Assembly: GCF_900115785.1 (NCBI RefSeq)
Contig: NZ_FOYS01000007.1
Span: 124,001-188,000 of the forward strand
Direction: 5' to 3'
Source: Halogeometricum limi
GTDB lineage: Archaea > Halobacteriota > Halobacteria > Halobacteriales > Haloferacaceae
DNA length: 64,000 nucleotides
The notes under the pieces were generated by a model. The model did no database searches. It was not told the DNA's origin and saw only the letters and a list, made by a program, of their open reading frames with translations. Shown here piece after piece: positions 16,228 through 26,024 of the stretch. Position numbers and translations under genes: made by a program. Numbering within the stretch: the first letter of the stretch is position 1; every line of letters begins with the position of its first letter.

Positions 16228-17718
16228 TCAGTTCCGGATGTGTTCGTCGGTCAGGCTCGCCAGTCGCACGGCGAGGTGTTCGCCGAACCCGTCGCGCGTA
16301 CAGCGCCACCGCCAGTTGCCGTGCGCCGTCCCCGGCGTGTTGAACCGCGCGTCGGAACCGAGTCCGAGCACGTCCTGCATCGTCGTGAAGGCGATGACGG
16401 CGTTCGACCGCCAGACGGCGTCGATGATGGACCAGTGAATCTCCGAACCGTCCGCGCCGATGTTGTAGTGCAGACAGTCCTTCTGTTCGCCCGGCAGGTC
16501 GTGGTAGTAGCCGACGAACGTGTTCGTGTCGTGCGTCGAGGTGTAGCCCACGCTGTTGTCGGGGTAGTGCATCGGCTGGTACATGTCGCCTCCTTGGCAC
16601 CAGTTGGCGTACTGCGGGACGCGCATGCCGGGGAACTCGAACCGGTCGCGCAGGTCGACGATGGACTGGTCGAGGAAGCCGAGGTCCTCGACGATGAACG
16701 GCAGGTCGCCGAAGCGGTCGCGGACGGCGTCGAAGAAGTCCGCGCCGGGGCCGTCGCGCCACTCTCCCTCCGCCGGGGAGTGGGCGTTCGCGGGGATGGC
16801 CCAGTACTCGTCGAAGCCTTTGAAGTGGTCGATTCGGGTGACGTCGACGAGGTCGAACAGGCGGTCGAGTCGGTCCATCCACCAGTCGTAGTCGTTCTGG
16901 CGGAGGTACTCCCAGTCGTACAGTGGGTTGCCCCAGCGCTGGCCGTCGTCGTCGGGGTTCGGCGGGACGCCCGCGACGGCGGCGGGTTCGTTCTCTTCCG
17001 TGAGGTCGAACGCCTCGGGGGCGGCCCACACGTCCGCGCTGTCGAGGGCGACGTAGATGGGCAGGTCGCCGACGAGTTCGACGCCGCGGTCGTTGGCGTA
17101 CGCCTTAAGGTCGCGCCACTGCCGGTCGAAGACGAACTGCGAGAACTTCCGGAACGATATCTCGTCTGCGAGTTCCTCGCGGTGCGTCTCGATGGCCGCC
17201 TCGTCGTGGGTCCGAATCTCCTGGGGCCACTCTATCCACGCACCGTCGTAGCGGGTCCGGAGCGCCATGAACAGGGCGTAGCCGTCGAGCCACGACGACT
17301 CCGCCTCGCAGAACGTCTCGAACGCGTCGCGGTCTTCCTCGGCGGCGTCCGACTGGAATCGCTCGAGGGCGAGACGAAGTTTCTCGCGTTTGTACTCGCC
17401 GACGCGGTCGTACTCCACCTCGTGTTCGGAGAACTCGGGGACGGGTTCGAGGTCGTCGTCGGTGAGGTAGCCGTCGTCGCGGAGTTTTACGAGGTCGACG
17501 AGAAGTGGGTTGCCCGCGAACGCCGAGTACGACTGGTACGGCGAGTTACCGTGGGCACCGGAGGTGGGGCCGAGGGGGCAGAACTGCCAGAGCGACTGCT
17601 CCGCGTCGGCCAGCCAATCGACGAACGCGCGCGCGCCGTCACCCATGTCGCCGACGCCGTGCGGGCCGGGGAGCGAGGTGACGTGCATGAAGACGCCAGA
17701 CTGTCGGTCGAATCTCAT
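16228..17718 (-). CDS. malQ: 4-alpha-glucanotransferase (amylomaltase)
   Basis: GH77 enzyme that moves alpha-1,4-glucan segments between chains and frees glucose during maltodextrin or glycogen use. From the ATG at 17716-17718 the protein is 496 residues. Visible: RQSGVFMHVTSLPGPHGVGDMG (family start), DLPIYVALDSADVW, VTRIDHFKGF with the catalytic Asp, FIVEDLGFLD with the acid/base Glu, and YTSTHDTNTFVGYY with the stabilising Asp. An in-frame start 14 codons earlier is rejected because the family begins at MRFDRQSG. It may cooperate with the GH13 and GH15 enzymes at 45-54 kb. Confidence 0.95.
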   Translation of the reverse strand: MRFDRQSGVFMHVTSLPGPHGVGDMGDGARAFVDWLADAEQSLWQFCPLGPTSGAHGNSPYQSYSAFAGNPLLVDLVKLRDDGYLTDDDLEPVPEFSEHEVEYDRVGEYKREKLRLALERFQSDAAEEDRDAFETFCEAESSWLDGYALFMALRTRYDGAWIEWPQEIRTHDEAAIETHREELADEISFRKFSQFVFDRQWRDLKAYANDRGVELVGDLPIYVALDSADVWAAPEAFDLTEENEPAAVAGVPPNPDDDGQRWGNPLYDWEYLRQNDYDWWMDRLDRLFDLVDVTRIDHFKGFDEYWAIPANAHSPAEGEWRDGPGADFFDAVRDRFGDLPFIVEDLGFLDQSIVDLRDRFEFPGMRVPQYANWCQGGDMYQPMHYPDNSVGYTSTHDTNTFVGYYHDLPGEQKDCLHYNIGADGSEIHWSIIDAVWRSNAVIAFTTMQDVLGLGSDARFNTPGTAHGNWRWRCTRDGFGEHLAVRLASLTDEHIRN

Positions 17719-17868
17719 GAGTCGTCTGTCCGCGTCCGGGGAGATAAGCGTGTGGCACACGCGGCCGGAGGGTGACGCGGAGACCGAGAGACGGCGGCCC
17801 GGAACGACCGTGCGAACCGCTCGCGGCCTTCAAAAACACTTATTCGTCCGCTCCGATTCCGAACGCAC

Positions 17869-19794
17869 ATGAGTGAAATCGTTGTGACGCTCCCCGACGG
17901 CTCGGAGCTGTCCGTCGAGGAGGGTGCGACGGTCGGGGACGTCGCCTACGCAATCGGACCGGGACTCGGGAAGGACACCGTCGCCGGTGTCGTCGACGGC
18001 GAACTCGTCGACAAGGCCGACCCCGTCCACGACGGCGCACAGGTCGTCATCGTCACCGACCAGAGCGACGAGTATCTGCGAGTCCTCCGACACACGGCCG
18101 CCCACGTGTTCGCGCAGGCCCTCCAGCGACTGCATCCCGAGGCGAAGTTGGCCATCGGCCCGCCGACGGACGAGGGGTTCTACTACGACGTGACGGACGT
18201 CGACTTAGACGCCGACGACCTCGCCGAGATAGAGCAGGAGATGGAGGCGATTATCGACGAGGACCTCCCCGTCGAACGCGAACTCCGCTCCCGTGAAGAC
18301 GCGCTGGAACTGTACGAGGACAACCCGTACAAGCGCGACATCTTGGAGAACGAGGCCGCTGGCGACGACGAACTCTCGTTCTACGTCCAGGGCGACTTCC
18401 AGGACCTCTGTAAGGGGCCGCACGTCGAGTCGACGGGCGAAGTCGGCGCGGTGAAACTGCTCAACATCTCCTCGGCCTACTGGCGCGGCGACGAGGAGAA
18501 CGAGACGCTCACGCGCGTGTACGGCACGGCGTTCGAGTCCGAGAAGGACCTGCAAGACCACATGGAGATGCGCGCGGAGGCCGAAGAGCGCGACCACCGA
18601 AAGATCGGTCGCGAGATGGACCTCTTCTCCATCCCCGAGGTGACGGGGCCGGGTCTCCCGCTCTACCACCCGAACGGCAAGAAGATTCTCTCGGAACTGT
18701 CGGGCTTCGCGGAGTCGTTGAACGTCGACGCGGGTTACGACCCCGTCGAGACGCCCCATCTCTTCCGCACGGAACTGTGGAAGAAGTCCGGCCACTACGA
18801 CAACTACGTCGACGACATGTTCCTCCTCGACGTGAACGACGAGGAGTACGGGCTGAAGCCGATGAACTGCCCGGGCCACGCGACCATCTTCGACCAGCAC
18901 TCGTGGTCGTACCGGGACCTGCCCGTCCGCTACTTCGAGGACGGCAAAGTGTACCGGAAAGAACAGCGCGGCGAACTGTCGGGCCTCTCGCGCGTCTGGT
19001 CGTTCACCATCGACGACGGCCACCTGTTCTGCCGACCCGAGCAGATAGAGGCCGAGATTCGACAGGTGATGGACTCCATCTACGAGGTGCTCGACACGTT
19101 CGGCCTCGACGCGCACGTCGCCCTCGCGACGCGACCGGAGAAGTCCGTCGGAAGCGACGAAATCTGGGAGCACGCCGAGTCGCAACTGCGCTCGGTGCTC
19201 GAGAACCAGAACATCGACTACGACCTCGAACCCGGAGACGGCGCGTTTTACGGGCCGAAGATAGACTTCGCGTTCGAGGACGCCCTCGGCCGCAAGTGGG
19301 ACGGGCCGACGGTGCAGGTGGACTTCAACATGCCCGAGCGGTTCGACCTGACGTACACGGGCGAGGACAACGAGGAGCACCGCCCGGTGATGATTCACCG
19401 CGCGCTGTACGGCAGTTACGAGCGGTTCTTCATGGTGCTCATCGAGCACTTCAACGGCAAGTTCCCGTTCTGGCTCGCGCCCGAACAGGTGCGTATCCTC
19501 CCCATCTCCGACGACCAACTGGGCTACGCCCACCGCGTGAAGAACGAACTCGGCGACTTCCGCGTCTCGGTCGAAGACCGTTCGTGGACGCTGGGCCGGA
19601 AGATTCGCGAGGCGCAGGAGGACAACGTCCCGTACATGCTCGTCCTCGGCGACGACGAGGAGGAGGCCGGAACCATCTCCGTGCGTGACCGACAGGAACG
19701 CGAGACGAAGGACGTCTCCATCGACGAGTTCCGCGACCACCTCGACGCCGAGTACGGGGAGAAGCGCCTCGAACCCGACTTCCTCGCGGACTGA
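17869..19794 (+). CDS. thrS: Threonyl-tRNA synthetase
   Basis: Charges tRNA-Thr. The 641-residue protein has the full bacterial-type layout: TGS domain (1-62), the N2 editing domain with [14 protein letters not shown] and its metal-site histidines, then the class II core with [13 protein letters not shown] (zinc cysteine), motif 2 [16 protein letters not shown], motif 3 [14 protein letters not shown], and the anticodon-binding domain ([11 protein letters not shown]). CACTTATTC about 30 nt upstream gives the promoter. The gene ends 4 nt before the convergent hydrolase gene. Confidence 0.97.
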   Translation: MSEIVVTLPDGSELSVEEGATVGDVAYAIGPGLGKDTVAGVVDGELVDKADPVHDGAQVVIVTDQSDEYLRVLRHTAAHVFAQALQRLHPEAKLAIGPPTDEGFYYDVTDVDLDADDLAEIEQEMEAIIDEDLPVERELRSREDALELYEDNPYKRDILENEAAGDDELSFYVQGDFQDLCKGPHVESTGEVGAVKLLNISSAYWRGDEENETLTRVYGTAFESEKDLQDHMEMRAEAEERDHRKIGREMDLFSIPEVTGPGLPLYHPNGKKILSELSGFAESLNVDAGYDPVETPHLFRTELWKKSGHYDNYVDDMFLLDVNDEEYGLKPMNCPGHATIFDQHSWSYRDLPVRYFEDGKVYRKEQRGELSGLSRVWSFTIDDGHLFCRPEQIEAEIRQVMDSIYEVLDTFGLDAHVALATRPEKSVGSDEIWEHAESQLRSVLENQNIDYDLEPGDGAFYGPKIDFAFEDALGRKWDGPTVQVDFNMPERFDLTYTGEDNEEHRPVMIHRALYGSYERFFMVLIEHFNGKFPFWLAPEQVRILPISDDQLGYAHRVKNELGDFRVSVEDRSWTLGRKIREAQEDNVPYMLVLGDDEEEAGTISVRDRQERETKDVSIDEFRDHLDAEYGEKRLEPDFLAD

Positions 19795-19798
19795 ACGC

Positions 19799-21277
19799 TC
19801 AGGCGGTCGGTTCGGCCGCCGTCCCCGGTTCGTCTTCTCTGCCCGTCTCGTCCCCGGCGTCGTCCGTACGCATCGCCGCGATTCGGTCCAGTTCCTTCGC
19901 GAGGAGTCGCTGGAAGGCATCGTCGCGGACGAGGTGCATCGTCGTCCCGAGGTGGCCGCGGTCCCACGTCACCACGTTGCGACGGGGGACGTCCCACCGA
20001 CGGAGGAGACTCGCCATCGACTCCGCGGAGGCCACGTCGTCGCGCGACCCGTAGCACGCGAGGATTCGCTCCGGCGAGAGCGCGGGTTTCGCGGGCGGGT
20101 TCAACAACGGGGCGAAGTCGTTCAGGTCGTCGCCGGTCCACCCGGCCGCGGAGAGGGCGTCGTCGACGCCGAGAAGCGAGACGAGACGCGACCCGGTGAG
20201 CGCTTGCGTCACGCTCCCCATCGCGGCGACGGGCGCGACGAGGTCCGGGCGCATCGACGCCGGCCAGTCGCCGCACCGTCCGGCAACGTGGAGCGAGACG
20301 ATGCCGCCGAGGCTCAGACCGCCGACGGCGACGGCGGGTGCGCCCTCGGTCCGCGCCCAGTCGACGAGGACGCCCGCCTCCTGTGCGGCCGCGCCGTAGA
20401 GTTCGAGGTGACCGATGGGGGCGCGAGCGAGGTACGGTTCGCCCGCGTACGACCCGAGCGGTTCGCGGCGGCCGTGCCACGGGGCGTCCGGCAGGACGAC
20501 GCGGTAGCCGCGTCGGGCGAGACGGCGGCCGACGGCCTCCTCTTCGGGCCAGTAGCCGAGTCGGTCGCCGAGCGAGCCGAGTCCAGAGAAGAATATCACC
20601 GTCGAAAGCCCGTCCGCCGCGTCCTCGGGTTCGTACACGCGGGCTTCCGCGGTGTCGCCGACGTGGAGCGACGGCGTCTCGAAGCGGAGGCGGTACTCCA
20701 CCGTCCCCGGTCCCAACACCGTCTTCGACCGGGAGACACGCGGGAGCGACTCGGTCACCGTCGAGTCCGAGAAGGCGTACAGGCGCTCGGGTTCGGCGAG
20801 TTCGTGCGCCCAGCGTTCGCGGGCGTCGTCGGGGTCGGGCACGTCGAAGGCGACGGGCGGGACGAGATGGTCGCGGACGAGGAAGTCGAACGCGTCGGGT
20901 CGCGCGTGGGTCGCGTCCGTCCGCCGCCGCTCTCGTTCGAGGGCGACGCGTTCGTCCGGCGTCGTCTCCTCGTCGCCCCAGAACGCCGCCTCCCAGCGGT
21001 CGGTCACGTCCTCGTGCGCCTCCCGAACCTCGGCGAAGGCGGCGAGCGCCGTCTCGATTCGGTCGTGGAGGTGCGGGGCCGGCGGGGCGTCCACCTCGCG
21101 GAGGAACGCGGCCGGACCGCCGCCGAGCGACACGTCCGCGGCGGCGCGGGCGCGCCGGGCGGCGAACTGTCTCGGGAGTCGTCTGAGCGCGACCGTCTCG
21201 AACGTACGCGTCTCGAACAGGCCGCCGAGACGCGACCCGATGAGTCGCTGTGCGCGAGGGGTGTCGAGGCTGTCCAT
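19799..21277 (-). CDS. Alpha/beta-hydrolase family protein
   Basis: A 492-residue soluble protein. The C-terminal half is an alpha/beta hydrolase: STVIFFSGLGSLGD, YRVVLPDAPWHGRREPLG, the nucleophile elbow VGGLSLGGIVSLHV, then PERILACYGSRDDVAS (acid) and TWDRGHLGT (His). The N-terminal 200 residues are helical and unrecognised. The arrangement is reminiscent of the ABHD18-type group (from memory), whose substrate is unknown. The start is ATG 21275-21277, with a CTATAG element about 35 nt upstream; the GTG at 21307 would lie on that element. Confidence 0.78.
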   Translation of the reverse strand: MDSLDTPRAQRLIGSRLGGLFETRTFETVALRRLPRQFAARRARAAADVSLGGGPAAFLREVDAPPAPHLHDRIETALAAFAEVREAHEDVTDRWEAAFWGDEETTPDERVALERERRRTDATHARPDAFDFLVRDHLVPPVAFDVPDPDDARERWAHELAEPERLYAFSDSTVTESLPRVSRSKTVLGPGTVEYRLRFETPSLHVGDTAEARVYEPEDAADGLSTVIFFSGLGSLGDRLGYWPEEEAVGRRLARRGYRVVLPDAPWHGRREPLGSYAGEPYLARAPIGHLELYGAAAQEAGVLVDWARTEGAPAVAVGGLSLGGIVSLHVAGRCGDWPASMRPDLVAPVAAMGSVTQALTGSRLVSLLGVDDALSAAGWTGDDLNDFAPLLNPPAKPALSPERILACYGSRDDVASAESMASLLRRWDVPRRNVVTWDRGHLGTTMHLVRDDAFQRLLAKELDRIAAMRTDDAGDETGREDEPGTAAEPTA

Positions 21278-21324
21278 ACGTCGCCCTACGCGGCGAGAAA
21301 TCTTCACTCTATAGTCAGGTCAGA

Positions 21325-21879
21325 CTAGATGCCGAAGTCGCTCTCCGTCTCGTAGTAGTCGCCGTGGACCGACTCGCGCTCGTAGATGGGTTCGCGCCGG
21401 ACGACGGCCGTCTCGCCGGTTTCGAGGCCGGCGGCCCACACCTCTCGGAGGAACCAGACCGGTTCGAGTTCGTCCGGGTCGACGCCGCCCGCGCGGCGGA
21501 GGTGGTCGAAGGCGGCGTCTCGGGTCGTGAACAGACGGTCCGTCCGGCGGCGGCGGAAGTCTGGCGCGACGTAGCACCGCCACGCCGTCCCGGCGGCGCG
21601 GAGCGGTTCCTCGGGCCTGTCGTCGGGGTCGTAGTCGCCCCACTGGTGGCGGAGTCTGACTCGCGCGCCCGACTCCGTCTCGCGGCAGAGTTCGACTTCG
21701 CCGAGGACGATGAGGTCCTGCATCGCGCGCGGGACGTTCACGTCGGGGAACAGTCCGCCGTAGGCGCGGTCGAACTCCTCGGCCACCTGTGCGAGCGAGA
21801 CGGCTTCTTCTGGGAGCGAACAGAGGGTCTTGCGGAGTCGTTCGTACGCTTCCTCCGGGGGGGCGTCCGCACGGAACAT
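21325..21879 (-). CDS. Haloarchaeal conserved protein of unknown function
   Basis: A 184-residue soluble acidic protein. The first 75 residues look like a winged-helix fold (LRKTLCSLPEEAVSLAQVAEEFD, then MQDLIVLGEVEL), followed by a region rich in aromatic and charged residues (WRCYVAPDFRRRRTDRLFTTRDAAFDHLRRAGG). I recognise no catalytic motif. ATACTTATC lies 23-32 nt before the ATG, so the transcript is leaderless. A regulatory role is possible but not shown. Confidence 0.65.
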   Translation of the reverse strand: MFRADAPPEEAYERLRKTLCSLPEEAVSLAQVAEEFDRAYGGLFPDVNVPRAMQDLIVLGEVELCRETESGARVRLRHQWGDYDPDDRPEEPLRAAGTAWRCYVAPDFRRRRTDRLFTTRDAAFDHLRRAGGVDPDELEPVWFLREVWAAGLETGETAVVRREPIYERESVHGDYYETESDFGI

Positions 21880-21939
21880 TGATTCGTACGAGGTGAACCC
21901 CCGTGATAAGTATTGATTCGTCGGGCCGGTGTCGGAGCG

Positions 21940-23220
21940 TCACCACTCGGTCAGCGCGGCCGGGCCGAAGTCGTACGCGAGGATGGCGAGGAAGCTGCAA
22001 ACGCCGGTGATGGCGAACGCGCCGCCGACGTAGAACACCCACTCCATGCCGACTTCGGTCATCAGCCAGCCGCCGACGAGGGGTGCGGCGACGCTCCCCG
22101 GCCGCCAGAGCAGTTCGCGGATGCCGAACGAGGAGGCGACGCCGCCGTCGTCGGTTCCCTCGTCGGCGAACAGCGCCATGCTCGCGGGTTCGCGGAAGCT
22201 GTCGGCGACGCCGAGCAGTCCCGAGAGGCCGACGAGGGGGAGAAAGGCCGCCGAGAGCGGACCGAGGACGGGATACGTCTCCGGGAGACCGAGTGCGGCA
22301 CCGATGGCGGGCGAGAACGGCACCGCGAGGGCGATGAGGCCGTAGAGACCGCCGCCGACGAAGACGAACAGGGCCCGGCCGTAGCGGTCCGAGAGCGTTC
22401 CCATCTTCGGTTGGAACAGCATGTTCGTGAACTTCTCGGCGACGACGGTGAACGAGACGGCGAGGCTGGCGTAGCCGAGGCCGCCGTCGATTGCGGAGAG
22501 ACCGGCGTAGATGGGTATCCACGTGCGGACGAGGGTGACGGCGACGGCGTACTGGGTGCGGAAACTGGCGATGGTGAGGATGCGGCGGTTGAGCGCGAGG
22601 TCGGAGAACGGGAAGCCGGAGATGCGCGTCTCGTCCTCGTCTAAGAACAGCCAGACGGTGACCGTCGCGACGGTCATGAGGACGACGATGATGGCGAAGA
22701 TGGAGGTGAAGCCGAAGGCGTCGTACAGCAGTCCGGCGGAGAGACTCCCGAGGATGGAGGCGGCGAACGCCGACGCGTTGGCCTTCCCGATGTTGTTCGC
22801 GCGCGTCCCGACGCTCGATATCTCGCCGACGAGCGCCAGCGACATCAGTCCCGCCCCCGTGACGGCGACGCCCTGAAGCGCGCGGGCGCCGATGAACGCG
22901 AGACTGGAGTCGACGAACGGAAACAGCGCGTAGGCGGCGGTGCCGAGGGCGAGGACGGAGACGAGCACCGTCCCCTTGTCCAGTCTGTCGCCCGCCCACG
23001 CGAGGGGGACGACGGCGACGGTCTGGGCGAGCGTGAACCCCGTCGTGTACATGCCGATGACGAACCCGGCACCGACGGAGAACAGACCGAAGACGGAGAC
23101 GCCCGTGGGGTCCAGCGTCTGGATGTACTGCGGGAGGAGCGTGACGAGGGTGATGACGCCGAACCCGCCCGCGAACCGCGTGAGATAGAGCGCGTAGAAC
23201 TGGATACTGTCCCGATTCAC
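21940..23220 (-). CDS. Major facilitator superfamily transporter
   Basis: A 426-residue membrane protein with about twelve helices in two halves. After helix 2 it has AQTVAVVPLAWAGDRLDKGTVL, an MFS loop 2-3 motif, and in the second half FQPKMGTLSDRYGRALFVF, the repeated motif. Substrate unknown; the pattern is that of drug or metabolite efflux. The GTG at 23218-23220 is chosen because the first helix (IQFYALYLTRFAGGF) starts just after it; the open frame extends far upstream only as antisense of the EamA gene. It lies 53 nt downstream of that gene, so it may be co-transcribed. Confidence 0.85.
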   Translation of the reverse strand: MNRDSIQFYALYLTRFAGGFGVITLVTLLPQYIQTLDPTGVSVFGLFSVGAGFVIGMYTTGFTLAQTVAVVPLAWAGDRLDKGTVLVSVLALGTAAYALFPFVDSSLAFIGARALQGVAVTGAGLMSLALVGEISSVGTRANNIGKANASAFAASILGSLSAGLLYDAFGFTSIFAIIVVLMTVATVTVWLFLDEDETRISGFPFSDLALNRRILTIASFRTQYAVAVTLVRTWIPIYAGLSAIDGGLGYASLAVSFTVVAEKFTNMLFQPKMGTLSDRYGRALFVFVGGGLYGLIALAVPFSPAIGAALGLPETYPVLGPLSAAFLPLVGLSGLLGVADSFREPASMALFADEGTDDGGVASSFGIRELLWRPGSVAAPLVGGWLMTEVGMEWVFYVGGAFAITGVCSFLAILAYDFGPAALTEW

Positions 23221-23273
23221 GGTTGGTGTGAGTCGGAGGGGCGAAAAGTGGTTTCGGTTCGTAGCAGGTCGGG

Positions 23274-24233
23274 TCAGTCCGCGTCGTAGCCGTGACCGGT
23301 CGCCGCGGGCGTCGACTCGCCGAAGACGCGGGCACGGATGGTGTCGCGCTTGACGAGAGCGAACCCGGCGAAGATGACGAGGAAGCCGACGAGCGTCGTC
23401 TGGTCGACGACGTGGCCGAGGAGGACCCACGCGGCGAGGGAGGCGACGACGGGTTCGAGGTAGCCGACGAGGTTGATTTCGGTCGCGCCGACGCGTTCGT
23501 GCAGGGCGAAGTAGATGAGGAAGCCGACGACGCCGGAGACGAGCGTCAGGTACGTCAGCGAGACGACGGCCGTCGTCGTCCACTCGATGGCGGCGGGCGA
23601 CTCGCCGCGCGCGAACGCGCCGACGAAGAGGACGCCCGCACCGACGAGCATCGCCCACGCCTGCGTCGGCGCACTCGGCAGGTCGGTTCGGAACGGCGTC
23701 GAGAGCACCGCGCCGGCGGCGAAACTCACGCCGCCGAGGAAGATGAGGGCGATGCCGAGGAGGTTCGACGACAGGAGGTTCGCGGGGTTGGGGTCCGCGA
23801 CGACGACGACGCCCGCGATACCGAGGAGGAAGCCGAGTCCGGCGACGGCGTCCAGCGACTCGTCTAAGAGCACCGCGGCGAACACGGCGGTCAGCACCGG
23901 CGTGAGACTGACGACGACGGCGGCGACGGCACCGTTGACGTGCATCTCACCGAGGTAGAGCAGTGCGTGGTAGGCGGCGATGATGAACACGCCCGCGATA
24001 CCGACGCTGGTCCACTCGGCGCGGCCGCGGGGGTACCACCGGTCCGTCGTCCACGCGGCGTAGCCGAAGATGACGACGCCGGCGATGGCGTAGCGGATGC
24101 CCGCGAACAGGACCGGCGGGAAGTACTCTAATCCGGCTTCGATAGCGACGAACGACGTTCCCCAAAAGCACGCGAGTGCGAGAAAGAGGAGGGCGTTCCA
24201 GTTGGACGTGTCAGAGCGAGTTCCGAGCGACAT
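23274..24233 (-). CDS. EamA/DMT family transporter
   Basis: A 319-residue protein with ten helices formed by two EamA repeats: LACFWGTSFVAIEAGLEYFPPVLFAGIRYA in the first, FAAGAVLSTPF and LGHVVDQTTLVGFLVIFAG in the second. Members export amino acids or other metabolites; the substrate cannot be told. GATATAAAAA (minus strand, 24259-24268) gives a promoter about 30 nt upstream. It is divergent from the Lrp-type gene, an arrangement often seen when an Lrp regulator controls an amino-acid exporter (inference). Confidence 0.88.
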   Translation of the reverse strand: MSLGTRSDTSNWNALLFLALACFWGTSFVAIEAGLEYFPPVLFAGIRYAIAGVVIFGYAAWTTDRWYPRGRAEWTSVGIAGVFIIAAYHALLYLGEMHVNGAVAAVVVSLTPVLTAVFAAVLLDESLDAVAGLGFLLGIAGVVVVADPNPANLLSSNLLGIALIFLGGVSFAAGAVLSTPFRTDLPSAPTQAWAMLVGAGVLFVGAFARGESPAAIEWTTTAVVSLTYLTLVSGVVGFLIYFALHERVGATEINLVGYLEPVVASLAAWVLLGHVVDQTTLVGFLVIFAGFALVKRDTIRARVFGESTPAATGHGYDAD

Positions 24234-24429
24234 GGATACACGAACGTCACAGACGCGTGTTTTTATATCTGTCTACAAGAGTTTGCCCGAGATTCGATTC
24301 TGGAGCAAAATTAGAAGCATTTGATGCATTATAAATCGGCACAAATCGTTTTCGTTGTACGAGACGCTCACTCGTTCGAGGATGCGGAACATACAACCCT
24401 CACGCCACGTATGGACAGACACCACGGTC

Positions 24430-24918
24430 ATGGACGAACGCGACATCCGCCTCCTGAAGGCCATATCCGACCTGGAGACAGGGAGTCCCGAACGACTGCA
24501 CGAAGAGACGGACATCCCCGTCTCGACGATTCACTACCGACTGAACAACCTCCGCGAGGCGGGCGTTATCAAGAACGACCTGTACGACGTCGACCTGGAG
24601 AAGGTCGGACTGGGCGTCACCGTCCTCGTCGAGATACTGACAGACTACAGCGGGTCGCATCACGACTTCAAAGAGAAGATTCTCGACGTCGAGGGCGTCA
24701 CGCAGGCGTACTTCACGATGGGCGAGACGGACTTCATCGTCGTCGCACACCTCTCGGGGAGCGAGAAAGTCGAACGACTCATCACCGACTTCGAGACGCT
24801 GGAGGAAGTCGAACGGACGAACTCGACGTTCGTCGTGTCGACGCTTCGAGACAGCGCGCGCGTCCTCCAGAACTACGAGTTAGAGACGCTCTTGGACGAA
24901 CTACTCGAAGACGAGTGA
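24430..24918 (+). CDS. Lrp/AsnC family transcriptional regulator
   Basis: A DNA-binding feast/famine regulator of 162 residues from ATG 24430. The N-terminal winged helix-turn-helix reads MDERDIRLLKAISDLE then DIPVSTIHYRLNNLREAGVI; the ligand-binding/oligomer domain (about 60-135) has LGVTVLVEILTD and GVTQAYFTMGETDFIVVAHL. The TATA box TTATAAAT (24329-24336) suits transcription from about 24358, so a longer start at ATG 24382 or TTG 24355 is possible. The domain begins at 24430. Probable targets include itself and the divergent exporter gene. Confidence 0.85.
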   Translation: MDERDIRLLKAISDLETGSPERLHEETDIPVSTIHYRLNNLREAGVIKNDLYDVDLEKVGLGVTVLVEILTDYSGSHHDFKEKILDVEGVTQAYFTMGETDFIVVAHLSGSEKVERLITDFETLEEVERTNSTFVVSTLRDSARVLQNYELETLLDELLEDE

Positions 24919-24976
24919 AGAGCGAACGAACGTCTATCGAGACGAGATAGTTCTTCACCTTTTGCTGATGGTCGCA

Positions 24977-24982
24977 TTTTTT
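24977..24982 (+). terminator. T-tract terminator after the Lrp-type gene
   Basis: Six T residues 59 nt after the stop, preceded by a second T4 at 24960-24963. These form a simple archaeal terminator between this gene and the one starting at 25043. Confidence 0.45.
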
Positions 24983-25042
24983 GATAACAAACTCAACTTG
25001 TGCAAACAAGAGTTTAAGAGGTTGTGACCGTTGGTAAGAATC

Positions 25043-25399
25043 ATGCGGTCCCACCCCACCAACCCATCCCAGATGCGGACGCGCACGGCCCGAATCGAGT
25101 GGCCGATGAACGACCACGGCGCGATGACGGTACTGGTCGAATCGACGAACGAGGTACGGCAACTCGTCTCGTTCGAGGACGCGTCTGTCGAAGAAGCGTT
25201 ATCAAGACTCCCCGCGGGCGCGAGCGTCCCGTTGAAGATGGAGGGCGTCGGCGGGCGCGGAAACGCGTGGCACGTCGCCGAAATCGCCGGTATCGAGAGT
25301 CGAATCGACCGAAGCGTCTCACGGCGCGACGACGCGCCGAACCAGCGCCACGGTTCCGACGAAGAGCAGCAACAGACCCAGCGTCGCGCCGAAGTCTGA
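25043..25399 (+). CDS. Small haloarchaeal protein, paralogue of the one at 62852
   Basis: 118 residues, function unknown. Its core PMNDHGAMTVLVESTNEVRQLV then LSRLPAGASVPLKM and GRGNAWHV matches the protein at 62852-63133 (PMNDHETMTVEVETTNETRHLV; LPSGTTIPVTL; RSNVWRV), so the two are paralogues. The last ~30 residues (after GIESR) are not shared and overlap the opposite-strand gene at 25319. TTTAAG about 27 nt upstream fits a leaderless start at ATG 25043. Confidence 0.72.
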   Translation: MRSHPTNPSQMRTRTARIEWPMNDHGAMTVLVESTNEVRQLVSFEDASVEEALSRLPAGASVPLKMEGVGGRGNAWHVAEIAGIESRIDRSVSRRDDAPNQRHGSDEEQQQTQRRAEV

Positions 25400-25537
25400 C
25401 GGGACTTGCACCGGCGCGACGGCCACCGCCGAGACGGCGTCGCCGAGTCGACGGCCCCCGTCGACCCACGCGCCGAAGACGACGCCCGTCCCGAGGACGA
25501 GAACCGCGAGTACCAGTCCGGTTCGGTCGTTCTGCAT
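25319..25537 (-). CDS. Small two-helix membrane protein
   Basis: 72 residues with two hydrophobic helices (about 6-24 and 48-68) joined by a loop containing VDGGRRLGDAV; it ends VALVRRVVAP. Function unknown. A clear TATA (GTTTATACGG on the minus strand) about 30 nt before the ATG supports expression. Its 3' end overlaps the convergent gene at 25043-25399 by 81 nt, so one of the two may be shorter than drawn, although both carry recognisable features. Confidence 0.55.
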   Translation of the reverse strand: MQNDRTGLVLAVLVLGTGVVFGAWVDGGRRLGDAVSAVAVAPVQVPSDFGATLGLLLLFVGTVALVRRVVAP

Positions 25538-25760
25538 CGACCCGTGTTTTCTTTCACACCGTATAAACGCTCACCAGCGGGTGAAACTGAACAGCGAGCG
25601 GTCTGAGTCACAGAATCTATCTCTAAAACCTCGTTTTCACACGTCTGTAGAACGCTTCCCGTTGATTTCACCGGAAACTCGGTGTGCCGCACACCGCGGG
25701 CGCTCACCTGTGGAGTGCGGGTGTGAGAGGATGGAGACGCGGTGTCTGCACCGTCGAAAG

Positions 25761-25834
25761 CGGGCCGGAAGGGATTTGAACCCTCGACCGTCTGATTAAG
25801 AGTCAGACGCTCTCCCTAACTGAGCTACCGGCCC
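25761..25834 (-). tRNA. tRNA-Lys (anticodon CUU)
   Basis: On the minus strand, a 7-bp acceptor stem GGGCCGG/CCGGCCC, a D arm with GCTCAGTTAGGGAGAGC, an anticodon stem TCTGA/TCAGA around the loop CTCTTAA (anticodon CUU), and a T arm GAGGGTTCAAATCCCTT give a complete 74-nt cloverleaf with discriminator G. There is no intron, and CCA is not encoded. Confidence 0.97.
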
Positions 25835-26024
25835 GTGCGTTTCGTCGTATCCACGGGGTAAGTAAAGACCTTTCGTTTAAGAGTCGCGATGGGAGACGAA
25901 CGCACGGAGCGTGGCGGTCGTGGGCGGTCGTCTCCGGCCCGCAGTCCGCGGCTTTTCGGCGACGTTCGCCCGCCTCGCGGAAACGAGTGCTGTTAAGTGT
26001 CGTCCGACCAGACGTGAAGACGAT

